A DNA stretch of 15,810 nucleotides from Deltaproteobacteria bacterium RBG_16_54_18 (GCA_001797935.1 MGQT01000115.1:791-16600), one strand, 5' to 3'. Shown: positions 5,694 through 12,187, counted from the first letter of the stretch. A program made the numbers and translations. Notes: generated by a model not told the origin, from the letters alone.

Positions 5694-6041
5694 TTACCTT
5701 CTTATCGGATAGGCGGCAACCACGATGATTTCCGTCTCCTCTGCCGTATGGTTCGTGAGGGAGTGGGCTTCCCCGGCAGGGATCCAAATGGCATCCCGCT
5801 CCTTGACCTCCCTTTTGTCCGCGCCGACCAGCATCATACCCCTTCCCCGCAGGATGTAATAGATTTCTTCCACCGGGTCCACGTGCTCTTCCAGTACCTT
5901 GCCCGGCAAGAGGACGGCATAGGCAAAAAACTCAATTGATTTGAGAAATTGGCTGGTCATGACCATCCGGGCCGTGCCGCCGCCGTGTGCTCGGTAGGTC
6001 GTCGCGAGCACCTCCGGATCATCGATATTTCTGACGATCAT
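5694..6041 (-). CDS. Small single-domain cupin protein
   Basis: A 115-residue cupin of unknown substrate. Cupin motif 1 is GKVLEEHVDPVEEIYYILRGRG (split here as GKVLEEH, residues 47-53, then VDPVEE, then the turn GRG at 66-68). The second metal histidine of the usual HxH is replaced by Asp55, while His53, Glu59 and His93 are in place. Motif 2 is WIPAGEAHSLTN (86-97). Small cupins of this kind act as metal-binding isomerases, dioxygenases or ligand sensors, and the sequence does not decide. Its ATG overlaps the stop of the carbonic-anhydrase-like fragment (ATGA), so it is the last gene of a minus-strand unit with that gene. No good terminator is seen before rpoH, so readthrough into rpoH is possible. 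Confidence 0.8.
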   Translation of the reverse strand: MIVRNIDDPEVLATTYRAHGGGTARMVMTSQFLKSIEFFAYAVLLPGKVLEEHVDPVEEIYYILRGRGMMLVGADKREVKERDAIWIPAGEAHSLTNHTAEETEIIVVAAYPIRR

Positions 6042-6310
6042 CGTGTATCCTCCCCTATCCTTTCGAAGTCACGCGGATATTGCTTCGCGAGATCGACATA
6101 GAGCTGCTTACCATAGGTCCAAAACTCCTTATGGCGTTGTTTGACAATCCCGCTGATCCGGGCCGGTATACCCCATACCACCTTCTCCGCGGGGATATAC
6201 CCCCCTGGGGCGGGGATATACTTTCCCTGGGGCACAACGCACCCTTCACCCACGATACACCACACCCCGATTTCGGCATCGAAACCGATGACGGCGCCCA
6301 TGCCGATCAT
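6038..6310 (-). CDS. Gamma-carbonic-anhydrase-like protein, C-terminal part (split gene)
   Basis: This 90-residue frame continues the left-handed beta-helix of the upstream fragment: GMGAVIG, then GVWCIVGEGCVVPQG, then the family-typical KVVWGIPARISG and an amphipathic C-terminal helix containing WTYGKQLYVDLAKQY. It carries none of the three metal histidines, which are all in the upstream fragment. Its ATG overlaps the upstream stop (ATGA), so termination-reinitiation could still make it as a separate chain. A 7-residue near-duplication (YIPAPGG/YIPAEKV) matches the 21-bp DNA repeat at 6189-6230. Most likely this is one half of a frameshifted gene. A functioning two-piece enzyme is the alternative. 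Confidence 0.75.
   Translation of the reverse strand: MIGMGAVIGFDAEIGVWCIVGEGCVVPQGKYIPAPGGYIPAEKVVWGIPARISGIVKQRHKEFWTYGKQLYVDLAKQYPRDFERIGEDTR
6189..6230. repeat. 21-bp tandem duplication inside the split gene
   Basis: Units 6189-6209 and 6210-6230 share GCGGGGATATAC exactly and agree at 17 of 21 positions. The period of seven codons keeps the frame and adds a second YIPA segment to the protein, just before the conserved GIPAR motif. Confidence 0.8.
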
Positions 6311-6333
6311 GCCGTAAGCGGCACATAATCGGC
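6302..6333. repeat. 32-bp quasi-palindrome at the frame break
   Basis: GCCGAT (6302-6307) pairs with ATCGGC (6328-6333), and inside it TGCCG (6310-6314) pairs with CGGCA (6319-6323) around a TAAG loop. The stop of the N-terminal fragment and the start of the C-terminal fragment both lie in it. Removing the 11 bases at 6311-6321 restores one reading frame. Confidence 0.85.
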
Positions 6334-6606
6334 GATGCGGTTGCCGTGGATTATGGCCCCGTGGCCGATGGTCACGCGCTCTCCAATCAGACTGATGCCG
6401 TCAGGCCTGATATGGACGACGGCGTTCTCCTCAATGGCCGTCCCCGGGCCGATGCGTATGCTCCCGTAGTCTCCCCGCAGGATCACCCCATGGCCGATGT
6501 AACAATCCTCTCCGATGACCACGTCCCCGATCACCCTCGCGGAATCACTGATGTAGGCAGTCGGCGCCACGGTCGGCCTGCAATCGCCAAACCGGTAAAG
6601 GGGCAT
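6307..6606 (-). CDS. Gamma-carbonic-anhydrase-like protein, N-terminal part (split gene)
   Basis: A 99-residue hexapeptide-repeat protein of the gamma-carbonic anhydrase / YrdA group. Repeats such as VIGDVVIGEDCYIG (25-38) and the conserved LRGDYGSIRIG (43-53) are clear. The three zinc/iron histidines are present as His65 (AVVH), His82 (GHG) and His87 (IIHG), with the 82-87 spacing seen in Cam. After HGNRIADYV the frame runs into PLTA and a stop, where homologues continue into the next helix turn with GMGA. Joined to 6038-6310 the protein would be about 189 residues, near family size. GGGAGG lies 5 bp before the ATG. It is first of a unit with the cupin gene; a TTGACT at 6665-6660 may be its -35, but no convincing -10 is seen. 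Confidence 0.8.
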   Translation of the reverse strand: MPLYRFGDCRPTVAPTAYISDSARVIGDVVIGEDCYIGHGVILRGDYGSIRIGPGTAIEENAVVHIRPDGISLIGERVTIGHGAIIHGNRIADYVPLTA

Positions 6607-6710
6607 GCATGCCTCCCTGGATACTATCTTGCATGAGAGCTAACATACACCCCGGGTGAAGTCAACACCGCGCTTGAGACAGGGTTATCATACCCAACAA
6701 GGGCAAGCGC

Positions 6711-6739
6711 TTGACTTTTTTTTTGAAGAAGAATACAAT
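6711..6739 (+). promoter_or_regulatory. Sigma-70-type promoter of zapB-zapA
   Basis: TTGACT (6711-6716) and TACAAT (6734-6739) are 17 bp apart. The predicted start near 6746 leaves only about a dozen bases before the zapB ATG. Confidence 0.7.
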
Positions 6740-6757
6740 ATTTTTGTAAAAAAATAG

Positions 6758-6994
6758 ATGGGAAATGAAACAGAAAAATTTACAGTTTTGGAGGAGAAGT
6801 TAAATAAGGTACTCGAAGGTTATATCGCTTTAAAGAAGGAAAAAGAAAGGCTTTCCTCCCAGGTGCAGGGGGAGGCAGCGGAAGTGAAAAGGCTCAGAGA
6901 AGAAATTACACTGCTCAAGCAGGAACATGCGGAGGCACGTAAGCGGATAGAACGGTTGCTCGAGAAGCTTGAGAGGATTCCCCTGGAAGGGTGA
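6758..6994 (+). CDS. zapB: Cell division protein ZapB-like coiled coil
   Basis: A 78-residue protein that is almost entirely one heptad-repeat helix, about residues 6-72, rich in Glu, Lys and Leu, with LEEKLNKVLEGY at the start and AEARKRIERLLEKLERI at the end. ZapB-type proteins are short antiparallel coiled coils that crosslink the division ring through ZapA. The zapA gene follows within 31 bp, the usual deltaproteobacterial arrangement. No Shine-Dalgarno sequence precedes the ATG and the leader is very short, so it may be translated almost leaderless. A GGAGGAG exists only inside the coding region. The name rests on shape and context because coiled-coil sequence is weakly specific. Confidence 0.72.
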   Translation: MGNETEKFTVLEEKLNKVLEGYIALKKEKERLSSQVQGEAAEVKRLREEITLLKQEHAEARKRIERLLEKLERIPLEG

Positions 6995-7025
6995 CGATCT
7001 TTATGATATTCACAGGGGATCAGCG

Positions 7026-7310
7026 ATGGGTAAAAGAAATGTTACGGTTGACATCTTCGGACAACGATATTCACTGAAGAGTGAGGTCGCGGAGGAGCAG
7101 GTAAAAAAAGTAGCTGCCTATGTCGACAGAAAGATGAAAGAGGCTGCAGCAGGTACGAAGTCGGTTGATAGCCTTCATATAGCGATTCTGACGGCCTTGA
7201 ATATCGCTCAGGAATATTTGCAGGAAAAGGGAAGTAGAGAATATCTGGTGCGGCGAATAGAAGACAAAACAGATCGATTGGAGGAATTTATTACCTTACA
7301 TATGGGGTGA
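7026..7310 (+). CDS. zapA: Cell division protein ZapA
   Basis: ZapA binds FtsZ and bundles its filaments at the division site. The 94-residue protein shows the family pattern: an N-terminal TVDIFGQRYSLKSE beta-hairpin (about 5-18), a VAAYVDRKMKEA helix, SLHIAILTALNIAQEYL (about 48-64) and a C-terminal coiled tail. The open frame extends back to 6969, but AGGGGA at 7014-7019, six bases before the ATG at 7026, and the family N-terminus fix the start. It is cotranscribed with zapB and followed by a structured RNA. Confidence 0.92.
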   Translation: MGKRNVTVDIFGQRYSLKSEVAEEQVKKVAAYVDRKMKEAAAGTKSVDSLHIAILTALNIAQEYLQEKGSREYLVRRIEDKTDRLEEFITLHMG

Positions 7311-7312
7311 AC

Positions 7313-7545
7313 GGGGAAGAGAGGGTGAGTGGGTCAACCCTATCGTGTCGTATAGGATGAGCCTCTCCCACAAGGCCTGCGGGCTTTGATCAAATACAAG
7401 ATAGTGTCGTGGCAAGGGGATATGTCGGCATATCGAACTAATCTGAAAGAGAGTACTGTGCGCCATATGCAGCAAGGGGAGGATCTTTCCCGCGCTGATC
7501 GGTAGCCCTTAACCCTTGCCACAACCCACCCTTTTCTCTCGCGTA
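7313..7545 (+). ncRNA. ssrS: Probable 6S RNA
   Basis: This gene-free stretch between zapA and rny can fold into a long, nearly symmetrical rod. GAGAG (7319-7323) pairs with CTCTC (7536-7540), and GTGGGT (7329-7334) with ACCCAC (7524-7529). Further in, GGGC-TTT-GATC (7381-7391) pairs with GATC-GGTA-GCCC (7497-7508). A perfect hairpin, GATATG-TCGG-CATATC (7419-7434), stands almost exactly at the centre. A closing stem, large internal bubble and apical stem are the layout of 6S RNA, which holds sigma-70 RNA polymerase; in proteobacteria ssrS commonly follows zapA. TTGGAG (7278-7283) and TATGGG (7301-7306), 17 bp apart, could start it near 7313. At about 230 nt it is longer than the usual 180-190, and ends are approximate. 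Confidence 0.6.
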
Positions 7546-7592
7546 CCATAAGCCCCAGAGTACTGCATGAATACCAGCAAGGAGGTGCTTCA

Positions 7593-9161
7593 ATGCAGAT
7601 TTCTGCCTTGATTTATATCATTATTTTTGTTTGCTCCAGCGCGCTCGGGGCCGGTGCGGGGATTTTTATACGGAAAAAACTCGCGGAGTCCCGCTTAGAG
7701 GCATCGGAGAATGTCGCCGAGAAGATTATAGCGGATGCCAAGAAGAAGGCCGAGATGGTAGAGAAAGAGGCGCAGCTCCAGGCGAAGGACACCCTGTATC
7801 AGGCCAAGGCCGATTTTGACAAGGAGATGGGCAACAAAAAGGGCGAGCTCCAGCGGCTGGAAAAGAGACTCGAACAGAAAGAAGAGAACGTTGACAGGAA
7901 GACGAACCTCTTGGATGCCAAGGAAGTTGAAAACAGCAAGAAAGAAAGAGCCCTTATAGAGAAAGAAAAATTGGTGGCGGCGCAGGATAAGCAGTATCAA
8001 GAACTCGTCGCCGAGGAAAAGACCAGGCTGGAGAAGATTGCCCACACCACCTCGGAAGAGGCCAAGGCGCTCCTGATGGAACGGATGGAGGCCGAGGCGC
8101 GGCATGAGGCGGCCAAGAAGATAAAAGAGATCGAAGACGAACTTCGGGAGCAGTCGGTCAAAAAAGCGAAAGAGGTAATCAGCCTGGCCGTGCAGCGGTA
8201 TGCCGGCGAGTATGTCATGGAAAAGACGGTCTCGCTCGTCAACCTCCCCAATGAGGAGATGAAAGGAAGGATTATCGGCAGGGAGGGAAGAAATATTCGG
8301 GCGTTGGAGGCGGCAACGGGGGTGGACCTAATCATCGACGACACGCCGGAGGCGGTAATCCTTTCAGGATTTAACCCGGTGAGACGCGAGGTCGCGAGAC
8401 GAGCCCTCGAACGGCTGATCAGCGATGGGAGGATCCATCCGGCCCGGATCGAAGAAATCGTGGTCAAGATAGAGCAGGAGGTCGAGGCGAGTATCAAGGA
8501 GGCGGGAGAGCAGGCGACCTTCGACGTCGGGGTTCACGGATTGCATCCCGAGTTGATCAAGTTGATCGGAAAGTTGAAGTACCGGACGAGCTTTGCGCAA
8601 AACGTCTATCAGCATTCGCTCGAGGTGGCCTTCCTCGCGGGGGTCATGGCCTCTGAATTGAATCTCAACGTAAAACAGGCGAAGCGGGCCGGATTGCTGC
8701 ACGACATCGGCAAGGCGGTCGATCATGAAGTGGAGGGGGTGCATGCAACTATCGGTGCCGATCTGGCCAAAAAATTCGGTGAGCCGGCGGAGGTGGTGCA
8801 GGCCATTGCCGCACATCACGACGAGGTCGATGTCAAGAACATCTTAGCGGTTTTGGTCCAGGCGGCAGACGCCCTTTCCGGCGCTCGTCCCGGGGCGCGC
8901 AGGGAGATGTTCGAGACATATGTCAAACGCCTCGAGGATTTGGAGCAGATTGCAAACTCGTTCACGGGGGTGGAGAAATCCTATGCCATCCAGGCCGGCA
9001 GAGAAGTGCGCATCATCGTCCACAATGAGAAGATATCGGATGAAGAGGCCCTTATGCTTTCAAAAGATATTGCCCGCAAGATTGAGAAAGAACTGAATTA
9101 TCCCGGGCAGATCAAGGTGACGGTTATCAGGGAGACGCGGGCCGTGGAATACGCGAAATAG
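7593..9161 (+). CDS. rny: Ribonuclease Y
   Basis: RNase Y is a membrane-anchored endonuclease that starts mRNA decay. All family parts are present in the 522 residues. There is an N-terminal membrane helix (about 3-26), a long Lys/Glu/Ala-rich coiled coil (about 30-205) and a KH RNA-binding domain (about 212-275) with GRIIGREGRNIRALEAATG. The HD metal domain has His341, the catalytic pair His370-Asp371 in GLLHDIGKA, and AHHDE at 407-411. An AAGGAGG ribosome site stands 7 bp before the ATG. It heads a run with ymdB and tyrS and lies immediately after the probable 6S RNA. Length and order of domains are normal. Confidence 0.97.
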   Translation: MQISALIYIIIFVCSSALGAGAGIFIRKKLAESRLEASENVAEKIIADAKKKAEMVEKEAQLQAKDTLYQAKADFDKEMGNKKGELQRLEKRLEQKEENVDRKTNLLDAKEVENSKKERALIEKEKLVAAQDKQYQELVAEEKTRLEKIAHTTSEEAKALLMERMEAEARHEAAKKIKEIEDELREQSVKKAKEVISLAVQRYAGEYVMEKTVSLVNLPNEEMKGRIIGREGRNIRALEAATGVDLIIDDTPEAVILSGFNPVRREVARRALERLISDGRIHPARIEEIVVKIEQEVEASIKEAGEQATFDVGVHGLHPELIKLIGKLKYRTSFAQNVYQHSLEVAFLAGVMASELNLNVKQAKRAGLLHDIGKAVDHEVEGVHATIGADLAKKFGEPAEVVQAIAAHHDEVDVKNILAVLVQAADALSGARPGARREMFETYVKRLEDLEQIANSFTGVEKSYAIQAGREVRIIVHNEKISDEEALMLSKDIARKIEKELNYPGQIKVTVIRETRAVEYAK

Positions 9162-9175
9162 AAGGCGGAACAAGC

Positions 9176-9955
9176 ATGCGGATACTCTTTATCGGAGATG
9201 TCGTGGGGAAGGGGGGGAGAAGGGCGATAACGGACCTCCTTCCCACGGTGATCAAGGAAGGGGTGGATTTCGTTATCGCCAACGGCGAGAATGTATCCGG
9301 GGGGATCGGGATTACCCCCCAATACGCCCAGATGCTCTGGAACCAGGGGGTCAACGTCATCACCACGGGAAACCACATCTGGAGAAAAAAGGAGATTCTG
9401 TCTCTGCTCGATCACGAGCCGTGTCTCTTGCGCCCAGCCAACTATCCTCTCGGCACCCCCGGAAGGGGGAGTGGGACGTATGCGACGGCCCAGGGGCAAA
9501 AGGTCGGTGTCATCAACCTCGAGGGGCGGGTTTTTATGCGATCCCTCGAATCACCCTTCAAGACGGCCGAGGAACACATTGCCCTTTTGCGGCGCGAGAC
9601 AAAGGTGATTATCGTCGACTTCCATGCCGAGGCAACGTCCGAAAAGGTGGCCCTCGGCTGGTTTCTTGATGGCGAGGTCAGCGCCGTTTTAGGGACTCAT
9701 ACCCATGTGCAGACGGCCGACGAGAAGGTGTTGCCGGGGGGGACGGCCTACATAACCGATGTCGGCATGACCGGGCCCAGCGAATCGGTGATCGGGATAC
9801 GAAAAGAGATCGCCGTGGAGCGTTTTCTCACGCTGCTCCCCAACAAGTTCGAGCCGGCCACGGGGAAGATTGAGCTCCAGGGGGCCATCGTGGACGTGGA
9901 TGAAGAGACCGGACGCAGCCGGGAGATCCGTCGGGTGAAGGTGGGTGCGGACTAA
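9176..9955 (+). CDS. ymdB: YmdB-family metallophosphoesterase
   Basis: A 259-residue calcineurin-like phosphoesterase of the YmdB/TIGR00282 type, whose Bacillus member is a 2',3'-cyclic-nucleotide phosphodiesterase affecting biofilm and motility. Two-metal ligands are visible: Asp8 in FIGDVVGK, Glu38 and Asn39 in NGEN, Asn66 and His67 in TGNHIW, His150 in DFHAE, and His175 and His177 in GTHTHVQT. The family-typical DVGMTGP follows. It begins 14 bp after the rny stop, and rny-ymdB adjacency is a conserved pairing. The native substrate in this organism cannot be read from the sequence. Confidence 0.94.
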   Translation: MRILFIGDVVGKGGRRAITDLLPTVIKEGVDFVIANGENVSGGIGITPQYAQMLWNQGVNVITTGNHIWRKKEILSLLDHEPCLLRPANYPLGTPGRGSGTYATAQGQKVGVINLEGRVFMRSLESPFKTAEEHIALLRRETKVIIVDFHAEATSEKVALGWFLDGEVSAVLGTHTHVQTADEKVLPGGTAYITDVGMTGPSESVIGIRKEIAVERFLTLLPNKFEPATGKIELQGAIVDVDEETGRSREIRRVKVGAD

Positions 9956-9962
9956 AAGAGCC

Positions 9963-11207
9963 ATGGCCAACGTTTGCGATGTCTTACAAGAGAGAGGTTT
10001 TATCGAGGCGGCTACCGATGAACATGCCCTCCGGGAGCTCCTCGGCTCGCAAAAGATCACCTGCTATATCGGTTTTGATCCGACCGCGGCGAGCCTCCAT
10101 GTCGGGAGCCTGATACCCATCATGTCCCTCGTGCACATGCAGCAGGCGGGACACCGGACGATTGCCCTGGTGGGGGGTGGGACGGTCCTCGTGGGCGATC
10201 CGAGCGGCAAGACAGAGATGCGGAAGCTTATTACGTTGGAGGAAGTAGAGGAAAACGCCAAGGGCATTAAAAAACAGCTCGCGACGTATCTCGATTTCAG
10301 CAAGGATAAAGCACTGCTGTTAAATAATGCCGAGTGGCTGGTCCCCTTGCGATACATCGAATTTCTCCGAGATATCGGGAAGCACTTCAGCGTCAACCGT
10401 ATGTTGACCGCTGAATCGTATCGGGTCAGGATGGAAGCAGGCCTGAATTTTGTAGAGTTTAACTATATGCTCCTCCAGTCTTACGATTTTCTGCATCTGT
10501 ACCGTACCTATGGATGTTCCCTCCAGATGGGAGGGAGCGATCAGTGGGGCAACGTCGTGGCCGGGGCCGACCTCATTCGGCGGGTGGAGGGGGGGGAAGC
10601 CTACGGCCTGACCTTTCCTCTCATTACCACGGCGTCGGGGGAGAAGATGGGCAAGACCGCCCAGGGGGCTGTCTGGCTTGATGCCGGGCGTACCTCTCCC
10701 TATGAATATTACCAATATTGGATAAACACCGACGATCGGGACGTCGCCCGCTTTTTGGCCTTGTTTACCTTCCTGCCCATGGATGAAGTCAGAAACTATG
10801 GTGCGCTTGCCGGTTCCGACCTGCGGCAGGCGAAAGAGATCCTGGCATTTGAGGCCACGGCGATCACTCACGGCAAGGAGGAGGCCATCAAGGCGCGTGA
10901 GGCCTCCCAGATGGCCTTCGGCGGTGAAGGGGGGAGCCTGGAGGCAATCCCCACCACCTTTGTGAAGAAAAAACGTATTGAGCAGGGAATATCCGCCCTT
11001 GAACTCTTTGCCGAGGCGGGACTATGCCCCTCGCGGGGTGAGGCGCGGAGATTGATTTCTCAAGGGGGGGGATATATCAACGAGCGGCGCCTCGAAGGGG
11101 CTGATGAGGCCATCACGGCTGAACATATCAGGGAAAACATCATCATCCTGCGGGCGGGAAAGAAACGATACCACCGGGTCGTGCTGCAAGATGACGAGGA
11201 GGCTTAA
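9963..11207 (+). CDS. tyrS: Tyrosyl-tRNA synthetase
   Basis: TyrRS charges tRNA-Tyr in the cytoplasm. Class I signatures are present: FDPTAASLHVGSL with the HIGH-type HVGS at about residues 46-49, the tyrosine-site GGSDQWGN near 191-198, and a KMSKS-type KMGKT at 228-232. The C-terminal part (about 345-410) is an S4 RNA-binding domain (SRGEARRLISQGGGYIN). The 414-residue length is typical of the bacterial KMxKT group. The frame extends to a GTG at 9945 inside ymdB, but the ATG at 9963 fits the family N-terminus. It follows ymdB by 7 bp and precedes the rubrerythrin gene by 1 bp, so it is mid-operon. Confidence 0.96.
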   Translation: MANVCDVLQERGFIEAATDEHALRELLGSQKITCYIGFDPTAASLHVGSLIPIMSLVHMQQAGHRTIALVGGGTVLVGDPSGKTEMRKLITLEEVEENAKGIKKQLATYLDFSKDKALLLNNAEWLVPLRYIEFLRDIGKHFSVNRMLTAESYRVRMEAGLNFVEFNYMLLQSYDFLHLYRTYGCSLQMGGSDQWGNVVAGADLIRRVEGGEAYGLTFPLITTASGEKMGKTAQGAVWLDAGRTSPYEYYQYWINTDDRDVARFLALFTFLPMDEVRNYGALAGSDLRQAKEILAFEATAITHGKEEAIKAREASQMAFGGEGGSLEAIPTTFVKKKRIEQGISALELFAEAGLCPSRGEARRLISQGGGYINERRLEGADEAITAEHIRENIIILRAGKKRYHRVVLQDDEEA

Positions 11208-11208
11208 C

Positions 11209-11733
11209 ATGAAGACGGAGGAACGCCTGAGCTCATTGGAGGTGGCACTCAACAATGAGTTGCGCGAGCGGGAATTCTATCTAAAAAATGCCGCAAAGAC
11301 AAAAAACCCCCTCGGCAAGATCATGTTCGAGCGGATTGGCGATGAGGAGCTGGAACACTATGAGCGCCTCAAACAACTGCACGAAAAATGGAAACGAGGG
11401 GAGCAGTGGCCGGAGACCGTTCCGCTTGTCGTACAGGGAACGACGGTAAGGGATATGCTGGCTCATATTGTCAAGAATGCCGAGGAAATGCCGCCCGATG
11501 ATAAGAACGACCTCAAGGCGGTGCGCACGGCCATTGCCTTTGAGGCCAAGGGGGCTGCATTCTATGCCGAACTCGGCAAGGGTGTGTCTGACGCCAAGGA
11601 AAAGGCCTTTTTCAACCTCCTTGCCCAGATCGAAAACGAACATTACCTCACTCTCAGGGACACCGAAGAGTATTTAACGGACCCGGCGTCGTGGTACCGC
11701 AGGCGAGAGCACCATTCCTTGGACGGTGCCTAG
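11209..11733 (+). CDS. Rubrerythrin-like ferritin-fold diiron protein
   Basis: A 174-residue four-helix protein with two copies of the diiron motif. The first is Glu17 with Tyr24, then Glu47-L-E-His50 (DEELEH). The second is Glu112 with Tyr119, then Glu142-N-E-His145 (IENEH). The rubredoxin domain of classical rubrerythrins is missing: there is no CxxC anywhere, so electrons must come from another carrier. Such proteins reduce peroxide or protect against oxygen in anaerobes. A GAGGAGG ribosome site overlaps the end of tyrS, whose stop is one base before this ATG, so the two are coupled. An upstream in-frame start at 11104 lies inside tyrS and is rejected. The stop codon sits in a small GGTGC-CTA-GCACC hairpin without a T run. 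Confidence 0.88.
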   Translation: MKTEERLSSLEVALNNELREREFYLKNAAKTKNPLGKIMFERIGDEELEHYERLKQLHEKWKRGEQWPETVPLVVQGTTVRDMLAHIVKNAEEMPPDDKNDLKAVRTAIAFEAKGAAFYAELGKGVSDAKEKAFFNLLAQIENEHYLTLRDTEEYLTDPASWYRRREHHSLDGA

Positions 11734-11882
11734 CACCTACCGACCCCCTGGAACGTTCTGCGAGTCCCCCCCGGGAGTACCGCGAATCTTTCTCGCACGG
11801 GGAGACGTTAGGACGGGGTTGACAAACGTGAGGAAATCTCATCGCAATCGAGGTATCCATCCACGCCACATTCCAAGAGGGG

Positions 11883-11911
11883 TTGTAATTATTGAGTAGA
11901 TGATTTATGAT
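11883..11911 (+). promoter_or_regulatory. Possible promoter of the bS21-like gene
   Basis: TTGTAA (11883-11888) and TATGAT (11906-11911) are separated by 17 bp, giving a leader of about 80 nt. The rest of the gap 11734-11998 shows no gene or stable long structure. Confidence 0.4.
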
Positions 11912-11998
11912 ACCTCCCACTTTGTATAACGGAGGCGGAGGGAGAAGAGAAGTGGCGGCATTGAATACTAAAATTCGTAAGAGAAGGGAGGCGATAGG

Positions 11999-12187
11999 AT
12001 GACCGAGAGGGATGACCTCGAGAAGATGCTCAAGAGGCTCAAGAAAGACTTCCAGAGGAACGTTCAGCCGATATTGAAGAAGCATTCTTATTTTATCAGC
12101 AAAGGGGAACGTACGAGGCTGAAGAAGGCCAAGGCCATCCGCAGGTTGCGCAGGAAAGAGCGCCAATATTCCCGCGCCGCCGGTTAA
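11999..12187 (+). CDS. rpsU: 30S ribosomal protein bS21-like
   Basis: A 62-residue, strongly basic helical protein. LEKMLKRLKKDF and the later KGERTRLKKAKAIRRLRRKE align with the helical core of bS21 (pattern ALKRFKK followed by KPSxRRKRK and a basic A-RR tail). bS21 joins the small subunit near the anti-Shine-Dalgarno end of 16S rRNA and helps initiation. The usual N-terminal VKVRENE-type strand is absent: the protein starts MTERDD and the frame is closed by a stop just upstream, so this is a short or divergent version. A GGGAGG ribosome site is well placed before the ATG. It stands apart from the tyrS operon. Confidence 0.72.
   Translation: MTERDDLEKMLKRLKKDFQRNVQPILKKHSYFISKGERTRLKKAKAIRRLRRKERQYSRAAG

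Noticed and set aside
6638..6665. Promoter for the split gamma-carbonic anhydrase gene
   Set aside because: The TTGACT is good, but the best -10-like hexamers match poorly or are 12 bp away, so it is not listed as a feature.
6969..7025. N-terminal extension of zapA
   Set aside because: It overlaps zapB and lacks a ribosome site, while AGGGGA sits correctly before the ATG at 7026.
7340..7549. 69-codon minus-strand frame in the zapA-rny gap
   Set aside because: Its composition resembles no protein, and the region is better explained by the structured RNA.
9945..9962. Upstream GTG start for tyrS
   Set aside because: It lies inside the end of ymdB, and the ATG at 9963 matches the family N-terminus.
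11725..11737. GGTGC-CTA-GCACC hairpin as a terminator of the tyrS-rubrerythrin unit
   Set aside because: The stem is short, it covers the stop codon and it has no following T run.
11952..12002. GTG-started 16-codon frame overlapping the bS21-like start
   Set aside because: There is no conserved feature; overlap with the ATG alone is weak evidence.
11654..12166. 170-codon minus-strand frame across rubrerythrin, the gap and bS21
   Set aside because: It is antisense to two supported genes and has no domain or ribosome site.
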